DNA of 64,000 bases, from the NCBI GenBank assembly GCA_965194375.1, contig CBDAEL010000001.1; one strand, 5' to 3'. Position numbers and translations under genes: made by a program. Shown in pieces: positions 18,684 to 25,792 of the stretch; the first letter of the stretch is position 1; each line of letters begins with the position of its first letter. The notes under the pieces were generated by a model. That model worked only from the letters and a program-made list of their open reading frames with translations. It made no database searches and was not told the DNA's origin. The DNA is from Tabrizicola_A aquatica (lineage in GTDB: Bacteria; Pseudomonadota; Alphaproteobacteria; Rhodobacterales; Rhodobacteraceae).

Positions 18684-20045
18684 ATGAACACGCAGAATAT
18701 CCCTTCGGGCATGGTTCGGGCGGTCTCGCCCGTTGGCACGCATGAGTTCTACATGCCCGGTTTTGGCAATGACTTTGAAACCGAGGCGCTTCCGGGTGCA
18801 TTGCCGCAGGGCATGAACTCTCCCCAAAAGTGCAACTACGGCCTTTATGGCGAGCAGCTGTCCGGCACCGCCTTTACCGCGCCCAGCCATCAGAACGAAC
18901 GCACTTGGTGCTACCGCATCCGGCCTTCGGTCAAGCACACGCATCGGTTCAAGAAAATCGCCGTGCCGCATTGGAAATCGGCCCCGCTGATTGATCCCGA
19001 CATCATCTCGCTTGGCCAATACCGCTGGGACCCGGTGGCCGTGCCAGATCAGCCGCTGACCTGGATCACCGGCATGCGCACCATGACAACGGCGGGTGAT
19101 GTGAACACCCAGACTGGCATGGCCAGCCACATGTATCTGGTGAACCAGTCGATGAAGGACGAATACTTCTTCTCGGCCGATGGTGAGCTGTTGGTCGTGC
19201 CGCAAGAGGGCCGTCTGCGGTTCTGCACCGAGCTTGGGATCATTGATCTGGAGCCAAAGGAAATCGCCATCTTGCCGCGCGGGCTGGTCTACCGGGTGGA
19301 GGTGCTGGAAGGCCCTGCGCGGGGGTTTGTCTGCGAGAATTACGGCCAGAAGTTCACCCTGCCGGGGCGCGGCCCCATCGGGGCAAATTGCATGGCCAAC
19401 CCGCGCGATTTCAAGACGCCGGTGGCGGCGTTTGAGGATCGCGAGGTGCCCTCAACCGTCACCGTCAAATGGTGCGGCCAGTTCCATGAGACGAAGATCG
19501 GCCACTCGCCCCTGGACGTGGTGGCATGGCATGGCAACTACGCGCCCCTGAAATACGACCTGCGCACCTATTGCCCGGTCGGCGCGATTTTGTTCGACCA
19601 CCCCGATCCGTCGATCTTTACCGTCTTGACCGCGCCGAGCGGCATCGAAGGCACCGCGAACATCGACTTTGTCTTGTTCCGCGACCGCTGGATGGTGGCC
19701 GAAAACACCTTCCGCCCGCCATGGTACCACAAGAACGTGATGTCCGAGTTGATGGGCAACATTTATGGAATCTATGACGCCAAGCCCAAGGGCTTTGTCC
19801 CCGGCGGCATGTCCTTGCACAATTGCATGCTGCCGCATGGGCCGGACAAGACCGCCTTTGAAGGGGCGTCGAATGCGGATCTCAAGGCAGAAAAGCTGAC
19901 CGAGACCATGAGCTTTATGTTCGAAACCCGCTTTCCGCAGCACCTGACACCTTTTGCCGCCACGGCAGGGCATTTGCAGGAAGATTACATTGATTGTTGG
20001 GGGTCTTTGGAGAAGAAGTTCGACGGCACGCCCGGGCTGAAATGA
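18684..20045 (+). CDS. hmgA: Homogentisate 1,2-dioxygenase
   Basis: 453 residues from the ATG at 18684 (GAGG eight bases upstream). The protein matches the family from MPGFGNDFETEALPGALPQG onward and carries the conserved cupin-type region with the iron-binding part near FRPPWYHKNVMSEL (His and Glu ligands). It opens the ring of homogentisate with oxygen to give maleylacetoacetate in the cytoplasm. First gene of a six-gene plus-strand operon: hmgA, fahA, a metallo-beta-lactamase-fold gene, a small membrane gene, an FAD hydroxylase and a DUF2783 gene. Regulation is predicted through the palindrome in its promoter. Confidence 0.96.
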   Translation: MNTQNIPSGMVRAVSPVGTHEFYMPGFGNDFETEALPGALPQGMNSPQKCNYGLYGEQLSGTAFTAPSHQNERTWCYRIRPSVKHTHRFKKIAVPHWKSAPLIDPDIISLGQYRWDPVAVPDQPLTWITGMRTMTTAGDVNTQTGMASHMYLVNQSMKDEYFFSADGELLVVPQEGRLRFCTELGIIDLEPKEIAILPRGLVYRVEVLEGPARGFVCENYGQKFTLPGRGPIGANCMANPRDFKTPVAAFEDREVPSTVTVKWCGQFHETKIGHSPLDVVAWHGNYAPLKYDLRTYCPVGAILFDHPDPSIFTVLTAPSGIEGTANIDFVLFRDRWMVAENTFRPPWYHKNVMSELMGNIYGIYDAKPKGFVPGGMSLHNCMLPHGPDKTAFEGASNADLKAEKLTETMSFMFETRFPQHLTPFAATAGHLQEDYIDCWGSLEKKFDGTPGLK

Positions 20046-20048
20046 GGA

Positions 20049-20081
20049 GCGGGGGCCAGCCCCCGCGCCCCCGGGATATTT
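20049..20081 (+). repeat. Intergenic hairpin repeat with CCCCCGGGATATTTG tail
   Basis: An eight-base inverted repeat (GCGGGGGC at 20049-20056, GCCCCCGC at 20059-20066) followed by CCCCCGGGATATTTG at about 20068-20082. A second copy of the CCCCC..GGGATATTTG signature lies near 25074-25095. I recall this as a common intergenic motif in Rhodobacteraceae. Placed between hmgA and fahA, it may act as a partial terminator or RNA stabiliser inside the operon. Confidence 0.6.
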
Positions 20082-20137
20082 GAACCGCCTTGAAGGCAGA
20101 GCCCGTCTCGGGTCTGGTAGGGAAGGAAGCGCGGATA

Positions 20138-21397
20138 ATGGGATTGATGCGGTCTTGGGTCGAAAGCGCCAATGGCGACACGGATTTTCCGCTGAACAAC
20201 CTGCCTTGCGGGGTGTTTTCACTTGGCGATCAAGAGCCGCGCTGTGGCATGGCGATTGGGGATTTCATCCTGGATCTGGCCGCGCTGGAGGAGGAGGGCA
20301 TCATTGGCGTCTCGGAAGGCCCGCTCTTTGATGTGCCGTTCTGGAATGAGGTGATGGAGGCCGGGCCTGCGGTTTGGGCTGCGCTCCGCGCCTCAGTTAC
20401 TGCACTTTTGGCAGAAGGGTCACGGGCGCGGGCGCAGGTGGAGCCGCATCTGGTGCCGCGTGCAGGTGCGCGCCTGCACATGCCCTTCCTATTGGCCGAA
20501 TACACCGATTTCTACGCGGGCCGCCATCATGCGACCAACGTCGGCACGATGTTTCGCGGGGCCGAGAACGCGCTGCCACCGAACTGGCTGCATATTCCGA
20601 TTGGTTATAACGGTCGGGCCTCGTCCGTTGTGGTTTCGGGAACCGAGGTGCGCCGCCCTTGGGGGCAGGTCAAATCGCCCGACCATGAGGTGCCGGCCTT
20701 CCAGCCCTCGCGCCGGTTTGACATTGAGTTGGAGATGGGCGCGGTGGTGGGGCAGGCGTCAACCCATGGCCATCCGGTGACGGTGGCCGAGGCCGATGCG
20801 ATGATCTTTGGCTATGTTCTGTTGAACGACTGGTCAGCGCGCGACATTCAGGCTTGGGAGTATCAGCCCTTGGGGCCGTTTCAGGCCAAAGCGACTGCGA
20901 CCACGATCAGCCCCTGGGTGGTGATGAAGGCCGCGCTGGAGCCGTTCCGGGTTTCGACACCGGCGCGCGACAAACCGCTTTTGCCCTATTTGGCCGAACC
21001 CAAACCGATGCTCTATGACATCGCGCTGGAGATCGGCCTGACGCCAGAAGGTGGTGAGGAAACCATCCTTGCCCGCACCAATTATGCGGAAATGTACTAT
21101 TCCGCCCCGCAGCAGCTCGCGCATCACACCACCAGCGGCTGCGCCATGACCGTGGGCGATCTTTTGGGGTCAGGCACCATCTCGGGCCCAACCAAAGACA
21201 GCCGCGGAAGCCTGTTGGAACTGTCTTGGGGCGGCAAGGAGCCCATCGCCATCAAAGGTGGCACGCGGACCTTTATCGAGGACAATGACACGCTTGTGCT
21301 GCGCGGGGCGGCACAGGGCGACGGATATCGGATCGGGTTTGGCGATTGCGCGGGCAAGGTGACGCCTGCGCTGGCAAACCCCTATGACAGGAGCTGA
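20138..21397 (+). CDS. fahA: Fumarylacetoacetase
   Basis: 419 residues from the ATG at 20138 (AGGAAG nine bases before). It has the FAH N-terminal domain (about 15-110) and the catalytic domain with metal- and substrate-binding motifs: DFYAGRHHATNVG, RRFDIELEMGAV, LLNDWSARDIQAWEYQPLGPF and a late GSGTISG segment. It hydrolyses fumarylacetoacetate to fumarate and acetoacetate, the last step of homogentisate breakdown. The next gene begins one base after its stop. Confidence 0.95.
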   Translation: MGLMRSWVESANGDTDFPLNNLPCGVFSLGDQEPRCGMAIGDFILDLAALEEEGIIGVSEGPLFDVPFWNEVMEAGPAVWAALRASVTALLAEGSRARAQVEPHLVPRAGARLHMPFLLAEYTDFYAGRHHATNVGTMFRGAENALPPNWLHIPIGYNGRASSVVVSGTEVRRPWGQVKSPDHEVPAFQPSRRFDIELEMGAVVGQASTHGHPVTVAEADAMIFGYVLLNDWSARDIQAWEYQPLGPFQAKATATTISPWVVMKAALEPFRVSTPARDKPLLPYLAEPKPMLYDIALEIGLTPEGGEETILARTNYAEMYYSAPQQLAHHTTSGCAMTVGDLLGSGTISGPTKDSRGSLLELSWGGKEPIAIKGGTRTFIEDNDTLVLRGAAQGDGYRIGFGDCAGKVTPALANPYDRS

Positions 21398-21398
21398 C

Positions 21399-22349
21399 AT
21401 GGCCAAGGCATTCGCATCGCAAGGCGATCTTTCGGAAAAGAAAACCTCGTTCACCGAGGTGGGCCCCGGCCTTTACGCCTTTACCGCCGAGGGTGATCCG
21501 AACACCGGCGTCATCATTGGCGATGAGAGCGTGATGGTGGTTGAAGCACAGGCCACCCCGCGCCTTGCACGCAAGGTGATTGAGTGTATCCGGGGCGTCA
21601 CGGACAAGCCGATTTCGCATCTGGTTCTGACCCACTACCACGCCGTGCGCGTGCTGGGTGCCAGCGCTTACGGCGCGCGGGAGGTTATCATGTCGGAGGC
21701 CGCGCGCGGCATGGTCGAGGAGCGCGGGGCCGAGGATTGGGCATCCGAGTTCGGCCGCTTTCCGCGCCTGTTCCAAGGCCATGAGGAAATTCCCGGCCTG
21801 ACATGGCCGACCACGACATTCTCTGAGGCGATGACTGTCTACTTGGGCAAGCGCAAGGTTGAGATCATGCATCTGGGCCGCGCCCATACCGCTGGGGATG
21901 CCGTGGTTTGGGTGCCCGATGCCGAGGTGATGTTCACCGGCGATATCGTCGAGTACCACTCGGCCTGCTATTGCGGTGACGGGTATTTCAACGATTGGGC
22001 CGATACCTTGAACAACATCGCAGGCTTTGATCCGGTGGCCATTGCGCCGGGCCGGGGCGATGCGCTGATTGGCCGAGAGATGGTGGCGAAGGCCTTGGAT
22101 GCGACGGCGGATTTTGTCGAAAGCACTTATCGCCCGGCGGCAAAGGTGGCCGCGCGCGGCGGCAGCCTTAAAGAGGCTTGGGACGCTGTCCGCGCCGCCT
22201 GCGACCCCAAGTTCAAGGACTATGCGATCTACGAACATTGCCTGCCCTTCAACGTTGCCCGCGCCTATGACGAAGCGCGCGGCATTGACCACCCCCGGAT
22301 CTGGACCGCGCAGCGTGATCAGGACATGTGGGCGGCTTTGCAGGGATGA
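21399..22349 (+). CDS. Metallo-beta-lactamase-fold protein with depleted second metal site
   Basis: 316 residues; ATG at 21399 preceded by AGGAG. The fold is recognisable from GVIIGDESVMVVEA, the metal loop and later motifs, but ligands differ from the canonical set. The first motif reads HYHAVR (His79, His81) instead of HxHxDH, so the Asp and second-site His are Val83 and Arg84. His163 (RAHTAGD) and Asp182 (TGDI) are kept, while the final PGHG-type His is Arg219 (PGRG). A single-metal hydrolase or a non-hydrolytic role is possible. It sits inside the homogentisate operon, overlapping the next gene by ATGA; a role in thioester or lactone hydrolysis is conceivable but unproven. Confidence 0.8.
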   Translation: MAKAFASQGDLSEKKTSFTEVGPGLYAFTAEGDPNTGVIIGDESVMVVEAQATPRLARKVIECIRGVTDKPISHLVLTHYHAVRVLGASAYGAREVIMSEAARGMVEERGAEDWASEFGRFPRLFQGHEEIPGLTWPTTTFSEAMTVYLGKRKVEIMHLGRAHTAGDAVVWVPDAEVMFTGDIVEYHSACYCGDGYFNDWADTLNNIAGFDPVAIAPGRGDALIGREMVAKALDATADFVESTYRPAAKVAARGGSLKEAWDAVRAACDPKFKDYAIYEHCLPFNVARAYDEARGIDHPRIWTAQRDQDMWAALQG

Positions 22350-22555
22350 GCCGGCAGTTCGGGCCTTCGCGGGGTGAGTTGATCTTCCGCGCCATCGTCT
22401 CGGTCTTTGGGCTGGCCTTTGTTGGCTTTGTGGTCTGGAAACGCGGCGTGCCAGACGGCCCGGCCCTTGTTGAAGTGGTTGGCGTGGCCGTCGCCCTGTT
22501 CGGCGGCACGCTGGCTTTGTCCATTTGGCGCCTTGTTAAGCGGGATCATCCTTGA
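22346..22555 (+). CDS. Small two-helix membrane protein, unknown
   Basis: 69 residues, starting in the ATGA overlap with the preceding gene and ending in an overlap with the hydroxylase start (TGATG). Two hydrophobic segments (about 15-33 and 41-60) separated by a short polar loop, and a basic C-terminus (RLVKRD). No family recognised. The tight coupling on both sides shows it is a genuine operon member; it could anchor the hydroxylase or help transport, but there is no direct evidence. Confidence 0.75.
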   Translation: MSRQFGPSRGELIFRAIVSVFGLAFVGFVVWKRGVPDGPALVEVVGVAVALFGGTLALSIWRLVKRDHP

Positions 22556-24096
22556 TGCCTTACGACTATCGCCCCTTTCCCTACACCGCCCCGCCCGGCC
22601 TGACCGCCCCCGAACCGCGCCACAAGGTGGCCATCGTCGGGGCTGGGCCCATCGGCCTTGCCATGGCGATCGAACTCGCAAATCACGGGGTCGCCAGCGT
22701 TGTTCTGGATGACAACAACGTTGTCTCGGTCGGCAGCCGGGCGATCTGCTGGTCCAAGCGCAGCCTTGAAATTCTGGACCGGCTGGGTGTGGGCGGGCTT
22801 TGCGTCAAAAAGGGCGTGACGTGGCAAGTGGGCCGCACCTTCCACCGCGACCGCGAGGTGTTCAACTTTGATCTTCTGCCCGAAGACGGCCACAAGATGC
22901 CCGCCTTCGTGAACCTGCAGCAGTATTACGTCGAGCAATATCTGGTCGACCGCGCCCTAGCGCTGAACATTGATCTGCGCTGGAAAAACAAGGTGGTCGC
23001 GGTTGACCGCGGGGCCGATCATGCGGTGCTGACGGTGGAAACCCCCGATGGCCGCTATGCGCTTGAGGCCGATTGGGTCATTGCCTGTGATGGCGCGCGC
23101 AGCCCCTTGCGCGGGATGCTGGGGCTGGAGTTTGAGGGCGAGCTCTTTGAAGAACGCTTCCTGATTGCCGATATCGAGATGGAGGCCGACTTCCCCTCGG
23201 AACGCTGGTTCTGGTTTGAACCCGGCTTTCACAACGGTCAATCAGCGCTGTTGCACAAGCAGCCTGACAACATCTACCGGATTGACCTGCAACTGGGCTG
23301 GGACACCGATCCCGAGGTCGAAAAACAACCCGAGCGCATCATTCCGCGCATCGAAAAGGTGGTCGGGCACAAGAATTTCACGCTGGATTGGACATCGATC
23401 TACACCTTCCAGTGCCGCCGCCTGCGCAGTTTCGTGCATGGGCCGGTGCTGTTTGTCGGCGATTCCGCCCATATCGTCAGCCCCTTTGGGGCGCGCGGCG
23501 GCAATGGCGGGTTGCAGGATGTTGATGCTTTGGGCTGGCGGTTGGCGGCCGTGGTCAAGGGCACGCAAGCGGCTGAAATCCTTTCCGGATATGACCGCGA
23601 GCGGATCTATGGCGCGGATGAGAACCTGATGAACTCTTCCCGCTCCACACGCTTTATGTCGCCCGAAGATGGCGTCGAACGGTTGTTCCGCGATGCCGTG
23701 CTGCATCTGGCCAGCAGGGCCGATTTTGCCCGGCCGATGGTGAACTCGGGCCGGCTGTCGCGGCCCTGCACCTATCCCTTGACCGCACCGGATGCCGATC
23801 TGCCGACCGCCACTCGGCCGGGTGCCGTGGCACCCGATGCGCCCTTGGGGGACGGCTGGCTTTTGGAGGCTTTGGGCCGGGATTTCGTAGTGCTGGCCTT
23901 GGGTCAGGATGCCCCCGCCGTGCCGGGCGCGCGCAGTCTTGCGCCTGCGGTGAACGACCATTTGAAGCGGCGCTATCTGGGCGATCAGGCGCAGGCGATT
24001 TACCTGATCCGCCCCGATCAGGTGGTGGCCGCCCGCTGGATTTCGGCCAAGGCGGATGAGATTACAGCGGCGATGACGGCTGCTTGGGGGGCATGA
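22555..24096 (+). CDS. FAD-dependent aromatic hydroxylase, MhaA-like (candidate 3-hydroxyphenylacetate 6-hydroxylase flavoprotein)
   Basis: 513 residues. A class A flavoprotein monooxygenase: GAGPIGLAMAIEL (ADP-binding GxGxxG, about 28-45), the DG motif CDGARSPLR (about 177) and the GD motif VGDSAHIVSPFGARGG (about 300). A thioredoxin-like C-terminal domain seen in relatives such as MhpA is present in shortened form. It would hydroxylate an aromatic ring with NAD(P)H and oxygen. Its operon makes homogentisate-cleaving enzymes, and it is followed by a 63-residue gene. This large-plus-tiny arrangement matches the MhaA/MhaB hydroxylase of Pseudomonas putida U, which turns 3-hydroxyphenylacetate into homogentisate. 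Substrate is inferred from context. Confidence 0.85.
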   Translation: MPYDYRPFPYTAPPGLTAPEPRHKVAIVGAGPIGLAMAIELANHGVASVVLDDNNVVSVGSRAICWSKRSLEILDRLGVGGLCVKKGVTWQVGRTFHRDREVFNFDLLPEDGHKMPAFVNLQQYYVEQYLVDRALALNIDLRWKNKVVAVDRGADHAVLTVETPDGRYALEADWVIACDGARSPLRGMLGLEFEGELFEERFLIADIEMEADFPSERWFWFEPGFHNGQSALLHKQPDNIYRIDLQLGWDTDPEVEKQPERIIPRIEKVVGHKNFTLDWTSIYTFQCRRLRSFVHGPVLFVGDSAHIVSPFGARGGNGGLQDVDALGWRLAAVVKGTQAAEILSGYDRERIYGADENLMNSSRSTRFMSPEDGVERLFRDAVLHLASRADFARPMVNSGRLSRPCTYPLTAPDADLPTATRPGAVAPDAPLGDGWLLEALGRDFVVLALGQDAPAVPGARSLAPAVNDHLKRRYLGDQAQAIYLIRPDQVVAARWISAKADEITAAMTAAWGA

Positions 24097-24097
24097 G

Positions 24098-24289
24098 ATG
24101 GCGCTGATGACCAAACCGAACATGGCAGATGCGGATGGGTTCTATGCCAAGCTGCTGGCTACCCACCGCGGCCTGACCGAGGCGCAAAGCCACGCGCTGA
24201 ACGCGCGGCTGGTGCTTATCTTGGCCAATCATGTGGGCGATGCCGCCACGCTTGACGCGGCCTTGGCTTTGGCGCGCGACGGGGCTTAA
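24098..24289 (+). CDS. DUF2783 small protein, candidate coupling protein (MhaB-like)
   Basis: 63 residues, predicted all-helical and soluble, with FYAKLLATHRGLT and ALNARLVLILANHVGD as the main blocks; this is the DUF2783 type. It starts one base after the hydroxylase stop and ends the operon. The size (about 6.6 kDa) and position recall MhaB, the small coupling component needed by MhaA. Its TAA stop interlocks with the TAA of the convergent phosphatase gene (TTAA at 24286-24289), leaving no room for a terminator between them. Confidence 0.8.
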   Translation: MALMTKPNMADADGFYAKLLATHRGLTEAQSHALNARLVLILANHVGDAATLDAALALARDGA

Positions 24290-25035
24290 CGGATTGGCGC
24301 ATCCGGGGTGATCGGCAGCGGCTTACGGCCTTGCGCGGTCAACAAGAACGCTGCGCGCCCTTCGATCACAACGGCTGAAAGCGGCCCACCATAGGCCGCG
24401 CCGGAATCAAGGTTCAAGCGGTTTCCATAATGGGTGACCTGCGCCAGATGGGTATGGCCATGGACGATCAACGCGCCATGATCGCGGCGGTCATCCAGAA
24501 AGCCATCGCGGATCCAGCACAGATCATCATCGGTCTGCTGATCAAAGGGAACACCGGGGCGAATGCCGGCGTGGGCAAAGAAGGCCTCGCCACGGGCAAA
24601 GCTGGTGGGCAGGCTTTCGATGAAATCGCGGTGCGCTTGCGGCACGGCGGCGACCGCCTCGGCATGAACCAGGGGGAGAGGGCGATCAGCGGGGTTCTTT
24701 ACGCCGTAATTTGAAAGGGTTACGGCCCCGCCGATCTTTGGATGCAGATAGCTGAGATCGACGCGCAGACGCGGGTCGCGCCAATGAAGATCGCGCAGAT
24801 AGCCCGCGAACATCCGGTCATGATTGCCCAAAAGCGTGACCCAATCTTCACCCCGGGCATGGCCCGCCATCAGATATTCAATCACGCCCGGACTATCCGG
24901 GCCCCGGTCCACCAGATCGCCGATGTGAACGATGGGGGCGGCGCCGTGACGGTCCTGATCGGCGGCAATCCGGTCATGCGCGGCCTTGAGAAGGTCAAGC
25001 TGGCCGTGAATGTCGCCGATGGCGTAGGTTCTCAT
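24286..25035 (-). CDS. Serine/threonine-type metallophosphoesterase
   Basis: 249 residues from the ATG at 25035; earlier in-frame codons read through the GC repeat and are rejected. The full phosphoprotein-phosphatase set is visible: GDIHG (about 7-11), GDLVDRG (about 40), GNHD (about 70) and HGHTH (about 190), which bind two metal ions. Members act as protein phosphatases or as Ap4A-type hydrolases; the substrate here is unknown. A run of nine Cs (coding strand) lies 24-32 bases upstream of the start and could vary in length by slippage. Confidence 0.9.
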   Translation of the reverse strand: MRTYAIGDIHGQLDLLKAAHDRIAADQDRHGAAPIVHIGDLVDRGPDSPGVIEYLMAGHARGEDWVTLLGNHDRMFAGYLRDLHWRDPRLRVDLSYLHPKIGGAVTLSNYGVKNPADRPLPLVHAEAVAAVPQAHRDFIESLPTSFARGEAFFAHAGIRPGVPFDQQTDDDLCWIRDGFLDDRRDHGALIVHGHTHLAQVTHYGNRLNLDSGAAYGGPLSAVVIEGRAAFLLTAQGRKPLPITPDAPIR

Positions 25036-25058
25036 TCCGGGGTTCCTGTTGGAAAGGA

Positions 25059-25095
25059 GGGGGGGGGTCACACCCCCGGACCCCCGTGGGATATT
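25059..25095 (+). repeat. Second GGGATATTTG-type intergenic repeat with G9 tract
   Basis: A G9 run (25059-25067) followed by tcacacccccggaccccc and then GTGGGATATTTGG. The G-rich and C-rich runs can pair. It shares the CCCCC..GGGATATTTG signature with the element at 20049-20082. It lies between the DMSP-lyase-like gene and the phosphatase, both on the minus strand. Confidence 0.55.
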
Positions 25096-25124
25096 TGGGA
25101 ACAGATGAAGGGGCAAGGTGGATT

Positions 25125-25730
25125 CTAAACGCCCGTGGCTTCCGGGTCGGGCAGCATGCGGTAGCTGTCAAACCCGATATCCCCAGACCAACGCCACATC
25201 GCCAAAAATCCTTCGGGACCGGCCCGCATGGCATGGGGCATCTGGGGCGGATGATAGATGCTGTCGCCGGGGCCAAGGACGCGACGGGTGTCGCCGGCTT
25301 GCCACGGGGCGGTTCCGGCCAAGAGCGTGTAGGTTTCCGCAGCCTCATGGGCATGGAGCGGGTAGTAGACGCCAGGGGCTTGATAAAAAAGACCAAAACG
25401 CAGATCCGGGGCGTGGATGGGGCCTTCGGGACTGATCAGTGTGACCACGGCTTTGCTGGCGGCCAAGTGGCCGGGTTGCAGCGCTGCAGCCGGACTTGCT
25501 TGCCACGGCAGGAAAGCGGCCGCCTGCGCCACAAGAGCCGCGCAGGGCAAGGCGTTTGCGCCAAGTGCTGCCGCCTTGATCTCCTCATCCAGCACCGAGC
25601 TCGGGGCAGGGGCGAAGCTGTGGGTGCTTGCCGCGGCGCGCAAGATATCTGCGGTCGCCTGTGCCGCTGCCCGAGGCTCGGCTTCGGTCAGGTCGGCGAG
25701 GGCGAGAAGCAGTGGGGTCAGGGTTGGCAT
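25125..25730 (-). CDS. dddQ: DddQ-type cupin, probable DMSP lyase
   Basis: 201 residues, the length usual for DddQ. The C-terminal cupin carries Tyr123, His126, His128, Glu132, Tyr134 (segment YYPLHAHEAAETY), His166 (QMPHAM) and Trp181. As I recall the Ruegeria lacuscaerulensis DddQ structure, Tyr120, His123, His125, Glu129, Tyr131, His163 and Trp178 form its metal site and active pocket: the same spacing shifted by three. These enzymes cleave dimethylsulfoniopropionate into dimethyl sulfide and acrylate. The N-terminal half is helical. No acrylate-degrading or DMSP-uptake gene is adjacent. A related cupin with another substrate is the alternative. Confidence 0.78.
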   Translation of the reverse strand: MPTLTPLLLALADLTEAEPRAAAQATADILRAAASTHSFAPAPSSVLDEEIKAAALGANALPCAALVAQAAAFLPWQASPAAALQPGHLAASKAVVTLISPEGPIHAPDLRFGLFYQAPGVYYPLHAHEAAETYTLLAGTAPWQAGDTRRVLGPGDSIYHPPQMPHAMRAGPEGFLAMWRWSGDIGFDSYRMLPDPEATGV

Positions 25731-25758
25731 GGGTGCCTTGAGATGTCGGCGTGATGTC

Positions 25759-25779
25759 GGCCGGGGTTGGACCCCGGCC
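25759..25779. repeat. Perfect 8-bp stem inverted repeat after serA
   Basis: GGCCGGGG (25759-25766) and CCCCGGCC (25772-25779) around a five-base loop, just past the serA stop and upstream of the lyase-like gene, both on the minus strand. No T-run follows on either strand, so it may be a weak pause or RNA-stabilising hairpin rather than a full terminator. Confidence 0.5.
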
Positions 25780-25792
25780 GCTGAACGCTGGC

